Source: Sphaerimonospora cavernae
Lineage (GTDB): Bacteria; Actinomycetota; Actinomycetes; Streptosporangiales; Streptosporangiaceae
Reading direction: 5' to 3'
Assembly (NCBI RefSeq): GCF_042435035.1
Contig: NZ_JBHMQT010000072.1
Coordinates: forward strand, 1 to 64,000
Length of the DNA: 64,000 nt
Positions within the stretch are counted from its first letter, which is position 1; the number at the start of each line of letters is the position of its first letter. The notes below the pieces were generated by a model that was given only the letters and a program-made list of their open reading frames with translations, did not search any database and had not been told where the DNA came from. Below are positions 1-7,760 of this stretch, piece after piece. The position numbers and the translations under genes were made by a program.

Positions 1-1662
1 ACGGCAGGCCCGAGCAACGACTTCTCCGTTTCGGTGAGCCCGAGCTCCGGCAGCGTCCAGGCCGGTCAGTCGGTCACGACCCGGGTCAACACCGCCGTCA
101 CCGGCGGCAGCGCCCAGTCGATCAGCCTGAGCACGCGTTCGCTGCCCAGCGGCGTGACCGCGTCGTTCAACCCCACCACCGTCACCGCCGGCCAGTCCTC
201 CACGCTGACGCTCTCCACGTCCTCCGGCGCTCCGAGCGGCACCCACCAGGTGACGATCGTCGGCTCCGCCGGGTCGACCACCCACGAGGCGAACTACTCC
301 CTCACCGTCGGCAGCGGTCAGCCGCCGGGTGACGGCGGCCAGGCGCCGGACATTCCAGTCGGCAACGTGACCGCGCACCTGAGCCAGCTGCAGTCGATCG
401 CGACGAGCAACGGCGGCAACCGGGCCAGCGGCACCGCGGGCCACACCGCCTCGCTGAACTACATCAAGGGCAAGCTGGACGCCGCCGGGTACCGGACGCA
501 GGTCCAGAACTTCTCCTACGCCGGTAGGACCCACGCCAACCTGATCGCCGACTGGACGGGCGGCCCGAGCAGCCCGACCCTGATGCTCGGCGGCCACCTC
601 GACAGCGTCTCCGCCGGCCCCGGCATCAACGACAACGGTTCGGGCTCCGCGGCCCTGCTGGAGGTCGCGCTGGCCCTGGCGGCCAAGAACCCGACCCTCA
701 CCAAGCACGTGCGGTTCGGCTGGTGGGCCGCCGAGGAGTCGGGCATGATCGGCTCGACGTACTACGTCCAGAACGGCGGGGCGTCCGGTGTCGAGTCGTA
801 CCTCAACTTCGACATGCTCGGATCGCCCAACCCCGGGTACTTCGTCTACAAGGACGACGTCGCCATCCAGAGGGCGTTCAACGACTACTTCGCCTCGATC
901 AACGTGCCGACCGAGCCGGAGACCGGCGCCGACGGCCGTAGCGACCACGCACCGTTCAAGAACGCGGGAGTGCGCGTCGGCGGCCTGTTCTCCGGTGCCG
1001 AGGGGCGCATGACGACCGCGCAGGCCCAGAAGTGGGGCGGCACGGCCGGCCAGGCGTATGACTCGTGCTACCACTCCTCCTGCGACCGCTACCCGAACAA
1101 CATCAACACGACGGCGCTCGACCGCAACAGCGACGCCATCGCCAACGTGCTGTGGAAGCTCGCCGCGGGTGGCACGTCGCCTTCGCCCTCGCCGTCGCCT
1201 TCGCAGAACGACTTCTCGGTGTCGGTGAGCCCGTCGTCGGCCACCGTGCAGGCCGGCCAGTCGGCGAGCGCGACCCTCAGCACCCGGGTGACCAGCGGCA
1301 ACGCGCAGTCCCTGACGCTGTCGGCCAACGCGCCCTCCGGGGTGACCGTGTCCTTCAGCCCGGCCACGATCACCGCCGGGCAGTCGTCCACGGTGTCGAT
1401 CGCCACGTCCTCGACCACCCCGGCGGGGAACTACACGATCAACATCAACGCGGCCGGCTCCTCGGCCAGCCACGGGGCGTCGTTCTCGCTGACCGTCAAC
1501 GGCGGCGGCGGCGGCGGGGAGACCACCTGGGCGACCTGGACGCCGTACACCGCGGGCGACGTCGTGACCTACGACGGCGTGCGCTACCGGTGCCTCCAGT
1601 CGCACACCTCGCTGCCCGGCTGGGAGCCGCCGATCGTTCCCGCCCTCTGGCAGCGGCTGTAA
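1..1662 (+). CDS. Secreted M28 zinc aminopeptidase with chitin-binding C-terminus (5' partial)
   Basis: The frame is open from base 1, so the N-terminus and signal peptide lie outside the window; about 553 residues remain. A roughly 90-residue Ser/Thr-rich Ig-like module comes first, then the peptidase M28 domain, then a second copy of the same module (both contain 'TAGQSST' and 'FSP/FNP' motifs), and last a short CBM5/12-type domain (TWxxYxAGDVVTYxGxxYxC). Zinc and catalytic residues of the Streptomyces griseus aminopeptidase family are all visible: H in GGHLDS, D in INDNGSG, EE in AAEESG, D in FDMLGS and H in SDHAPF. By family it releases N-terminal residues from extracellular peptides; the chitin-binding tail suggests retention on chitinous substrates (inference). 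Confidence 0.9.
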   Translation, partial: TAGPSNDFSVSVSPSSGSVQAGQSVTTRVNTAVTGGSAQSISLSTRSLPSGVTASFNPTTVTAGQSSTLTLSTSSGAPSGTHQVTIVGSAGSTTHEANYSLTVGSGQPPGDGGQAPDIPVGNVTAHLSQLQSIATSNGGNRASGTAGHTASLNYIKGKLDAAGYRTQVQNFSYAGRTHANLIADWTGGPSSPTLMLGGHLDSVSAGPGINDNGSGSAALLEVALALAAKNPTLTKHVRFGWWAAEESGMIGSTYYVQNGGASGVESYLNFDMLGSPNPGYFVYKDDVAIQRAFNDYFASINVPTEPETGADGRSDHAPFKNAGVRVGGLFSGAEGRMTTAQAQKWGGTAGQAYDSCYHSSCDRYPNNINTTALDRNSDAIANVLWKLAAGGTSPSPSPSPSQNDFSVSVSPSSATVQAGQSASATLSTRVTSGNAQSLTLSANAPSGVTVSFSPATITAGQSSTVSIATSSTTPAGNYTININAAGSSASHGASFSLTVNGGGGGGETTWATWTPYTAGDVVTYDGVRYRCLQSHTSLPGWEPPIVPALWQRL

Positions 1663-1678
1663 CCACGGAAATGTGACA

Positions 1679-1710
1679 GGGCGGGCGGCCATCCGGGGGG
1701 CCGCCCGCCC
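1679..1710 (+). terminator. Strong hairpin terminator of the M28 peptidase gene
   Basis: A perfect 12-bp G/C stem (1679-1690 with 1699-1710, 8-nt loop) starts 17 bases after the stop codon. There is no T-run, as is usual in high-GC actinomycetes. It also lies between convergent genes, so it may work in both directions. Confidence 0.75.
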
Positions 1711-1739
1711 TCGTCCTGTCAGTCGTCAGAGCCGGCTTC

Positions 1740-2615
1740 TCAAAGTTGGCCGAGCAGCCAGCGGGGGCCGGTGACGAGCGCGCCGAGCGAGGCGACCCGT
1801 TGCCGCAACTCGCGGTCGGCGGTGACCACGAGGACCTTCTCCCACGGACGTCTGCCGCGTACGGCGTCCACGATCGCGTCGTCGCCGCTGCCCGGGGCCC
1901 GGACCACGGTCGTGTGCTCGTCTCGGACCCGGGAGTCGGCGCCGCGGGCCGCGGCACCCTCGAGCACGACGACGAGGCGAGGGAACCATCGGGCGAGATC
2001 GGGCAGACCCTCGGGCGTACGGCGCAGCCCGCCCGAGGCGAGCGGGGCCAGTTCGTCGAGCAGCCGGTCGGCCGCCCCGGCCCGATCCCGCCACCAGCCG
2101 TGCTCGGCCCGGGCGCCGATGATGTTGGCGACGTCGAGGACGACGACGAGCGGGTTGAGCGCGGCCCGGATGCCGGGCCAGGTGTCGGCGAACCCCGGGT
2201 GGAGCTCCTGGGCGGTGACCTCGTCGGCTGACATCCAGCGCATGTCGGTGCTCTCGCCGTTGGCGGGTTCCGCGTCGAGCAGGCCCTCCGCCTGGGCGAT
2301 CACTGTCTGGTACGACCAGCCGCCGTGATCGTCGACGTACAGGCCCTGGACGCGGACGAGATCGGCCGTCAGCGCGGCCTCCTCGTGCGCCTCGCGCAGC
2401 GCGCCGCTGATCGCGTCCTCATGGCTGTCACACGCGCCGCCCGGCAGCCCCCAGGTTCCGCCGTGATGGCTCCACCAGGCGCGCTTCTGCAGCAGGACGT
2501 ACGGCATGCCGTCGAGCGTGTGATGGACGGCGAGCAGACCGGCCGCCCCGTGCAGACCCCAGTGCCGGTGTCCACGAGAACACAGGGCCCAGCCGTCTCC
2601 GTCCTTCGCCACCAT
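1740..2615 (-). CDS. Nudix hydrolase fused to a NYN/PIN-like nuclease domain
   Basis: About 291 residues. The N-terminal half holds a Nudix box (GGACDSHEDAISGALREAHE region: GX5E, then REXHEE), so a nucleoside-diphosphate-X hydrolase is likely. The C-terminal half starts with 'VVVLDVANI' and has 'GSGDDAIVD' and 'VVTADRELR', an arrangement of acidic residues typical of NYN/PIN-like RNases. The ATG at 2615 is chosen because the 34 codons upstream look non-coding and the Nudix fold begins shortly after this Met. Convergent with the M28 gene. Substrate unknown; the pairing suggests nucleotide or RNA-end clean-up (inference). Confidence 0.75.
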   Translation of the reverse strand: MVAKDGDGWALCSRGHRHWGLHGAAGLLAVHHTLDGMPYVLLQKRAWWSHHGGTWGLPGGACDSHEDAISGALREAHEEAALTADLVRVQGLYVDDHGGWSYQTVIAQAEGLLDAEPANGESTDMRWMSADEVTAQELHPGFADTWPGIRAALNPLVVVLDVANIIGARAEHGWWRDRAGAADRLLDELAPLASGGLRRTPEGLPDLARWFPRLVVVLEGAAARGADSRVRDEHTTVVRAPGSGDDAIVDAVRGRRPWEKVLVVTADRELRQRVASLGALVTGPRWLLGQL

Positions 2616-2718
2616 GGGCCCTATCTTGCCCTGCGAGCGCGGCGGGCGTGACGAGCCTGATTGCCGATCGTTATGAATAGGTGAGCGGTTCCGCCGTTTG
2701 GCCGGCCCCGGGACCATT

Positions 2719-2733
2719 AGGTTGTGACAACCT
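2719..2733. promoter_or_regulatory. 15-bp perfect palindrome AGGTTGTGACAACCT
   Basis: Arms 2719-2725 and 2727-2733 around a single central G. It lies in the gap between the Nudix-NYN start (2615) and a small plus-strand ORF (2776), which suits an operator. No matching repressor can be named. Confidence 0.35.
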
Positions 2734-2775
2734 CACTCGTGATTCCCTCGTTTTCGGTGAATCAGGAGCTGTCAT

Positions 2776-2970
2776 ATGCGGCGACACGCGCCCGCCTCCT
2801 TCCGGCCGGAGGAGCGGGCGCTGTTCTTTTTCTCCGTTTCGCCCGGCCAGACGTACGGCGTGGCTGTACGGTATGGCCCCGGCAGAGCCGGCGACGCGAC
2901 TTCCGCCGGGGGCCGTACGCCTCATGCGCGCTGGGTGCGGACACGAGAGACAGCGACTACCGGCCTGTGA
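2776..2970 (+). CDS. Possible 64-residue small ORF, or attenuator-type leader
   Basis: ATG at 2776 is preceded by AGGAG with a 7-base spacer, and the palindrome 2719-2733 lies upstream. The 64-residue basic product matches nothing I recognise. Directly after the start codon a strong hairpin (2789-2820, with a small bulge) is followed by a T-rich run (TGTTCTTTTTCT), which looks like an intrinsic terminator inside the ORF. Either the ORF is spurious or it is a leader ending in an attenuator. Its 3' end overlaps the 3' end of the first beta-propeller gene on the other strand. Confidence 0.25.
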   Translation: MRRHAPASFRPEERALFFFSVSPGQTYGVAVRYGPGRAGDATSAGGRTPHARWVRTRETATTGL

Positions 2971-4267
2971 CCGAGCGGCCTGTCCAACTGTTCTCGGAGA
3001 CGATTCTCCAATGCGGGGCCTGCCACTGTTCGACCCGCCGACCCGCCTCGGCGAACTGACCCGTCTCGATGATCTGGGCCGGTCGGGCTTCGCCGCCCGC
3101 GATCTCCTGGTCCACCCTGGCCTTGATCCGGGGCCTACGCGGCTGCGGCCGAGGAGTCACCTCGGTGACGCGGGCCACGGCCACGCCGACGGGTCCGCTC
3201 CTGGCTCCCGTCGGTACGGTCGCGAGGACGGTGTTGGCGGCGGTGCCGATGACCGTCACGTTGTCGGACGCGAAGTCGGTGACGTACGCGCGGGCGCCGT
3301 CCGGGGTGACCGCCACGTCCAGCGGGGCGGTCCCGACGGGGACGGTGGCGATGACGGTGTCGGTGGCCGTGTCGATCACTGACACGTTGTTCGAGTCGTT
3401 GTTCGCCACGTAGACGCGGCCGCCGTTCGGTGTGATCGCCAGCCCTTTGGGATCGGCCCCGACGGGGACGGTGGTGGTCACGGTGTCGGTGGCCGTGTCG
3501 ATGACCGACACGCTGTTCTTGCCGACGTCGGTGACGTAGGCGCGGGCGCCGTCGGGCGTGATCGCCACATCGACCGGAATGGTTCCGGCGCCGATCGGGA
3601 TGGTGCCGGTCGCGGTGTTGGTGGCCGTGTCGATCACGGAGACGGTGCTCGCACCGGAGTCGGCGACGTAGGCACGTGTGCCGTCCGGTGTGATCGCCAC
3701 CCCCTGAGGATTGGTCCCGGCCCCGAGCGGGATGGTGGCGGCGACGGTGTTGGCCGCCGTGTCGATGGCTGACACGTTGTCGGACGCGAAGTTGGTGACG
3801 TACGCGCGGGCGCCCTCCGGTGTGATCGCGATCTTGAACGGGCTGTTTCCGACGGGGATGGTGGCGATGACGGCGTCGGTCCGGGTGTTGATCACCGAGA
3901 CGTCGTCCGAGCCGCTGTTCGCGACATAGGCGCGGGTGCCGTCGGGCGAGACCGCCACCCCGTCGGGGCTGGTCCCGACGGGGATGGTGGTGGTCACGGT
4001 GTTGGTGGCGACGTCGATGACCGCCACGTTGCTCGCGTTCGAGTCGGCCACGTAGGCGATCTGCCGTGTCCCCTGCGCCGCGGTTTCGGCACCGGTTTCG
4101 GCACCGGCGGGCAGGGCCGCCAGCGGCGCCAGGCCGAGCACGATGGCCGCCGCGGTGGCCGCTGTGGTGGCCGCTGCCCGCCACCTCCGCCTCCGCGGCG
4201 GGTCCGCCGCTTCTGTCACTTCGGGGCCGGCGATATTCGTGGATTTTCTCGTCCAGCGGGTAAGCAA
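2957..4267 (-). CDS. Exported seven-bladed YVTN beta-propeller protein, paralogue 1
   Basis: 436 residues, first of five tandem paralogues. Seven ~42-residue repeats of the form AYVxN-x5-VSVIDTxTNTVxxTIPVG-x2-P-x-GVAxTPDG form one full YVTN/YncE-like propeller. The start is TTG (4267), preceded by GGGAGG with a 5-base spacer; all five paralogues share this start context and a 'MLTRWTRKST'-like N-terminus. A long basic n-region with RRRR (residues 25-28), a hydrophobic core and an 'AGA' site (~56) mark a signal peptide (Sec or Tat). The ~65-residue tail after the propeller is longer than in paralogue 2 and contains 'ARVDQEIAGG', an apparent variant of the tail motif of paralogues 3-5. Function unknown; such propellers usually bind partners or surfaces. 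Confidence 0.85.
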   Translation of the reverse strand: MLTRWTRKSTNIAGPEVTEAADPPRRRRWRAAATTAATAAAIVLGLAPLAALPAGAETGAETAAQGTRQIAYVADSNASNVAVIDVATNTVTTTIPVGTSPDGVAVSPDGTRAYVANSGSDDVSVINTRTDAVIATIPVGNSPFKIAITPEGARAYVTNFASDNVSAIDTAANTVAATIPLGAGTNPQGVAITPDGTRAYVADSGASTVSVIDTATNTATGTIPIGAGTIPVDVAITPDGARAYVTDVGKNSVSVIDTATDTVTTTVPVGADPKGLAITPNGGRVYVANNDSNNVSVIDTATDTVIATVPVGTAPLDVAVTPDGARAYVTDFASDNVTVIGTAANTVLATVPTGARSGPVGVAVARVTEVTPRPQPRRPRIKARVDQEIAGGEARPAQIIETGQFAEAGRRVEQWQAPHWRIVSENSWTGRSVTGR

Positions 4268-4400
4268 TGGGACCTCCCATAGAGCTGTCAGGGTCCCGTT
4301 CTACGTCCGAAGGTCGGCTTCTCCCGGAATCGGCACACCGATTTGGTGCTCTCGGCTGCTCCCTTGATGCATTCCTGGTCATCATTCAGGTTGAATCGCC
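4268..4400 (-). promoter_or_regulatory. Conserved leader of paralogue 1 with inverted repeat over the Shine-Dalgarno
   Basis: GGGACC (4269-4274) and GGTCCC (4292-4297) form a perfect 6-bp inverted repeat enclosing the GGGAGG ribosome-binding site of the TTG start. This is the most diverged of the five leaders, yet pairing is kept with the arms shifted by one base. Further upstream a block resembling 'GATTTGGCACT..CGGCTGATCGCTTGATTGATTC' is shared with the other four genes and probably carries the promoter. Confidence 0.5.
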
Positions 4401-4500
4401 GCGTAATTCGCGGGTACGCCATGGGCTTCCGAGCTCACATCCGGAGAAGTACGGCATAAACCGACAAGAACGTGCGGGAAGGTCTTTTCGGTCGGAAATG

Positions 4501-4547
4501 CCGGAGGCCCCCGGTTCGACGACGCGAACTCCGCCGGGGTCCTCCGG
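4501..4547 (-). terminator. Hairpin terminator after paralogue 2
   Basis: Arms 4501-4514 and 4534-4547 pair with one mismatch, and an inner GTTCG/CGAAC stem (4514-4518/4525-4529) closes an ACGACG loop. It lies 18-64 bases past the stop at 4565. The same hairpin family follows paralogues 3-5. Confidence 0.65.
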
Positions 4548-4564
4548 TCTCGTGATGTCAGTCG

Positions 4565-5788
4565 TCAGTCGGCGTTGGTCGTGTCACCCTTGACCGCTGC
4601 CGGTCGCCGGGCGACGGGCGGCTGGGGCGGCACGGCGCGGATGCGCTTCACCGCCACTCCCTCGGGGAAGTTCCCGACGGCGACGGTGGTGGCGACCAGG
4701 TTGGTGCGGGTGTCGATCACGGAGACGTTGTTCGAACCGGAGTTGGCCACATAGGCGCGCGCCCCATCGGCTGTGAAGGCGACTCCGTTGGGATCGTTTC
4801 CGACCGGGATCATGGAGATGACCGCGTCGGTCGCGGTGGCGATGGCGGAGACGACGCCGGGTGCGGCGCCGGGTTGAGGACTGGTGACGTAGACGAGCTT
4901 GCCGCCGGGTGAGACCGCCACTCCGACGGGGCCGCTGCCGCAGAGGAGGTCGATGGTGCGGGTGACCGTGTCGGTGGCGGCGTCGATGACGGAGACCGTG
5001 TTGTCGCCGCTGTTGGTGACGTACGCGCGGTTGCCGTTCGGCGTGATCGCCACCTGCCTGGGGTCGGTTCCGACCCGGATGATGTCGACGAGTGTGTTGG
5101 CCGCGGTGTCGATGACGGAGACCGTGTTGTCGCCGCTGCTGACGACGTAGGCCCGGGTACCGTTCGGCGTGACGGCCACACCTTCGGGGGCGTCTCCGAC
5201 GAACATGGTGGTCAGCACGGTGTTGGTGGCGGTGTCGATCACCGAGACGTTGTCCGAGCCCTGATTGGTGACGTAGACCCGGTTGCCGCTCGGTGTGACG
5301 GCGACCCCGCGGGGATTGTTGCCGACGGGGATCGTGGCGATGACGGTGTTGGTCCGGGTGTCGATGACCGAGACGTTGTCGGATTCGAAGTTGGTGACGT
5401 AGGCGCGGTTGCCGTTCGGCGTGACTGCCACCCCGACAGGGCCGGTGCCGACGGAGATCGTGGCGATGACCCTGTTGTTTCGGGCATTGATCACCGAGAC
5501 GGTGTTCGAGCCGAAGTCGGCCACGTAGGTGACCTGTCGCGCCTGCTCTGTAACACTCGCGGTCGCCTCGGCGGCGACTGCGGCAGCCGGGGCCGTCGTG
5601 GCCATTTTGACCATCGTGGCCATCGTGGCCGCGCCAGCCGGCAGGGCGGCCAACGGTGCCAGGCCGACCGCGATGGCCGTGGCCGCCACCGCTGCCCGGA
5701 CGCGGGCCTTCCAGTTCCGCTTCTGCGACATGGCCGGATTTTCCCGGCTGTCGTCATGGGTCGACTTTTTCGTCCAGAATGTAAGCAA
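4565..5788 (-). CDS. Exported seven-bladed YVTN beta-propeller protein, paralogue 2
   Basis: 407 residues with TTG start at 5788 behind GGGAGG-5-TTG. N-terminus MLTFWTKKSTHDDS, then a KRNWKARVR n-region, hydrophobic segment and LPAGA cleavage region near residue 53. Seven blades are countable; blade 6 has a small insertion ('TSPQPGAAPGVV') and an unusual Cys ('LLCGSG'). The tail is short, Pro-rich, and lacks the VDxxMG-type motif of paralogues 3-5. An internal ATG at residue 20 could be an alternative start, but conservation upstream of it favours TTG. Confidence 0.85.
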   Translation of the reverse strand: MLTFWTKKSTHDDSRENPAMSQKRNWKARVRAAVAATAIAVGLAPLAALPAGAATMATMVKMATTAPAAAVAAEATASVTEQARQVTYVADFGSNTVSVINARNNRVIATISVGTGPVGVAVTPNGNRAYVTNFESDNVSVIDTRTNTVIATIPVGNNPRGVAVTPSGNRVYVTNQGSDNVSVIDTATNTVLTTMFVGDAPEGVAVTPNGTRAYVVSSGDNTVSVIDTAANTLVDIIRVGTDPRQVAITPNGNRAYVTNSGDNTVSVIDAATDTVTRTIDLLCGSGPVGVAVSPGGKLVYVTSPQPGAAPGVVSAIATATDAVISMIPVGNDPNGVAFTADGARAYVANSGSNNVSVIDTRTNLVATTVAVGNFPEGVAVKRIRAVPPQPPVARRPAAVKGDTTNAD

Positions 5789-5905
5789 TGGGACCTCCCG
5801 TAGAGATGGCAGGTCCTGTTCTATGTCCGGACGGTGTCACACACCGGCAGCGGCACACCGGTTTGGCACTCCCGGCTGATCGCTTTATCCATTCCTGGCC
5901 ACCAT
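5789..5905 (-). promoter_or_regulatory. Conserved leader of paralogue 2 with inverted repeat over the Shine-Dalgarno
   Basis: GGACCT (5791-5796) and AGGTCC (5811-5816) flank a 14-base spacer, and the ribosome-binding site lies within and beside the downstream arm. The shared block with 'GGCACACCGGTTTGGCACTC' (5853-5872 region) follows. Beyond ~5905 up to the hairpin at 6049 I see no gene. Confidence 0.55.
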
Positions 5906-6048
5906 TCTGCCATTCCGGCTAGCCGTCTCTAGATGAAAATATCGCCTCATCTCACCTGCATCACCATGAAATACAGCAATATGCGGGATGAAGGGGGGCT
6001 GTTCGCGGGAGGCATCCCCTGCTGTCGGAAATGTCGAAATGTCGAGAA

Positions 6049-6090
6049 GGCCCCCGGCGGAGTTCGACGACGCGAACTCCGCCGGGGGCC
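6049..6090 (-). terminator. Perfect 18-bp hairpin terminator after paralogue 3
   Basis: Arms 6049-6066 and 6073-6090 are perfectly complementary around a 6-base ACGACG loop. It lies about 80 bases past the stop of the minus-strand gene, and TTCTCG follows on the minus strand. Confidence 0.75.
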
Positions 6091-6167
6091 CGTACCTCAT
6101 GGGTGCCGCGTTCCCCAGGCGCTGGTTTCCCCTGCGCCCGGCCCGGTCTACCGGGCGGTGGTCATGC

Positions 6168-7382
6168 TCATCGACCTGCTCCGGCGGCTTCGCCGCGTCG
6201 GGTCGGCGCCCCCACGCGACCCATGCTCTGGTCAACGCCGGCATCGATCCCGGCGGCGGCGCGCGGCTGCGGTCCGGGCTGTGGTCCGGGCTGCGGTCCG
6301 GGCAGGAGCGCCACGGTGACAGCGGAAGGGGCGTCGACGGTCACGGTGGTGATGACGGTCCTGCTGGCGGTGTCGATCACCGATACGCCGGCGGAGGCGG
6401 AGTTGGTGACGTAGGCACGGGTGCCGTCGAGTGTGAACGCCACCCCGCGTGGGGAGTTCCCGACGGGGATGGTGGCCACGACGGTGTTGGTGTCGGCGTC
6501 GATCACCGACACGTCGCTCGTCGCCAGGTTGGTGACGTAGACGGTCTTGCTGTCGGGTGCGACCGCCACTCCCACCGGGTTCTCCCCGACGGGGATGGTG
6601 CGCACGTTCCTGTTGGTGGCGGTGTCGATCACGGACACGTTGTTGCTCTGGAAGTTGGTGACGTAGGCGCGGGCGCCGTTGGGCGCGACCGTCATCATGG
6701 TCGGGAACTGCCTGACGCCGATGGTGGCGACGACGGTGTTGGTGGCGGTGTCGATCACCGACACGTTGTCGGAGAAGGTGTTGGTGACGTAGACGCGGGT
6801 CCCGTCAGGTGAGATCGCCATCCCCTCGGGGGAGTTCCCGACCGGGATGGTGGCCACGACCGTGTTGCTGGCGGTGCTGATCACCGACACGTTGTTGGAG
6901 CCGTTGTTGGCGACGTAGACGCGGCCGCCGTCGGGAGTGATCACCACCCCTTCCGGGATGTGGCCGACGGGGATGATGTCGATGCTGGTGTTGGTGATCG
7001 TGTTGATCAGCGAAACGAAGTCGGCGCGACTGTTGGTGACATAGCCGTGGGTGCCGTCGGGCGTGATCGCCACCCCGAAGGGGTCGTTCCCGACGGCGAT
7101 GGTGGCGATGACGGTGTTGGTGCGCGTGTCGATCTTCGACACGCTGCCGACGGGAATCGTGGAGGTGACCACGTAGGCGACCTCATTTGCCTGTTGGGCC
7201 GCCGAGGCGGTCGGCTCGGCGGCCGATGCGGCGGGCAGGGCCGCCATGGGCGCCAGGCCGACGGCCAGGGCGACCGCCGCCACGGCCGCCCTGACGCAGG
7301 TCTTCCAGTTCCGCTTTCGTGGTGTGCCCGGGGTCGTCGGGGCGTCGTCGTCAGTGGACATTCTCGTCCAGCGCGTAAGCAA
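6168..7382 (-). CDS. Exported seven-bladed YVTN beta-propeller protein, paralogue 3
   Basis: 404 residues from the TTG at 7382 (conserved GGGAGG-5-TTG). The frame stays open 88 codons further upstream, but that stretch is the shared leader and is not taken as coding. N-terminus LLTRWTRMSTDDD, RKRNWKTCVR n-region, hydrophobic core, signal cleavage near LPAASA. Seven blades, the first slightly degenerate. After the propeller comes a (GPQP)n linker and a tail with 'AGVDQSMGRVGAP', nearly identical to paralogue 5. Exported scaffold or binding protein of unknown partner. Confidence 0.85.
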   Translation of the reverse strand: MLTRWTRMSTDDDAPTTPGTPRKRNWKTCVRAAVAAVALAVGLAPMAALPAASAAEPTASAAQQANEVAYVVTSTIPVGSVSKIDTRTNTVIATIAVGNDPFGVAITPDGTHGYVTNSRADFVSLINTITNTSIDIIPVGHIPEGVVITPDGGRVYVANNGSNNVSVISTASNTVVATIPVGNSPEGMAISPDGTRVYVTNTFSDNVSVIDTATNTVVATIGVRQFPTMMTVAPNGARAYVTNFQSNNVSVIDTATNRNVRTIPVGENPVGVAVAPDSKTVYVTNLATSDVSVIDADTNTVVATIPVGNSPRGVAFTLDGTRAYVTNSASAGVSVIDTASRTVITTVTVDAPSAVTVALLPGPQPGPQPGPQPRAAAGIDAGVDQSMGRVGAPTRRGEAAGAGR

Positions 7383-7500
7383 TGGGACCTCCCGTAGAGA
7401 TGGCAGGTCCTGTTCTATGTCTGGAAGGTGACATGGTCCGGGATCGGCGCAGAGATTTGGCACTCCCGGCTGATCGCTTGATTGATTCGTGGTCATCATT
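7383..7500 (-). promoter_or_regulatory. Conserved leader of paralogue 3 with inverted repeat over the Shine-Dalgarno
   Basis: GGACCT (7385-7390) and AGGTCC (7405-7410) with the same 14-base spacer as in paralogue 2. The upstream block 'GATTTGGCACTCCCGGCTGA' (from about 7454) is shared. From 7500 to 7612 no gene is evident; a CGTTCTCGTACGG...CCGTACGAGAACG inverted repeat lies near 7550-7580. Confidence 0.55.
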
Positions 7501-7612
7501 CCGGCCTTCGGCATAGAACGGTGACTGTCGTGCCATTTCACTTGCATCACGTTCTCGTACGGAATTTCCGTACGAGAACGGCGGGAATCTCGGTGTGGCC
7601 GGAAACGCCGGA

Positions 7613-7654
7613 GGCCCCCGGCGGAAGTCGACGATGCGAATTCCACCGGAGGCC
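7613..7654 (-). terminator. Hairpin terminator after paralogue 4
   Basis: Arms 7613-7630 and 7637-7654, loop ACGATG. Three of 18 positions differ from perfect pairing; two of these are U-G wobbles when read as minus-strand RNA but mismatches on the plus strand, which supports use on the minus strand. Confidence 0.65.
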
Positions 7655-7760
7655 CTGTTGTTCACGGTTGTTCAACTGTTCTCTATACGGTCTACCGGTC
7701 CCTCGTCTTGATCACGAGCCGCCCGGCGACCGTTGCCGCAGCCAGGTGCTTGAAGCGGTG

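Noticed and set aside
3135..4385. Arg/His-rich 416-codon frame overlapping paralogue 1
   Set aside because: Periodic RRHRHR pattern is the out-of-frame echo of the propeller repeats.
6168..7646. Longer start at 7646 for paralogue 3 (and at 8987, 10790 for paralogues 4 and 5)
   Set aside because: The extra codons are the shared non-coding leader, which stays open by chance; the conserved GGAGG-5-TTG marks the start.
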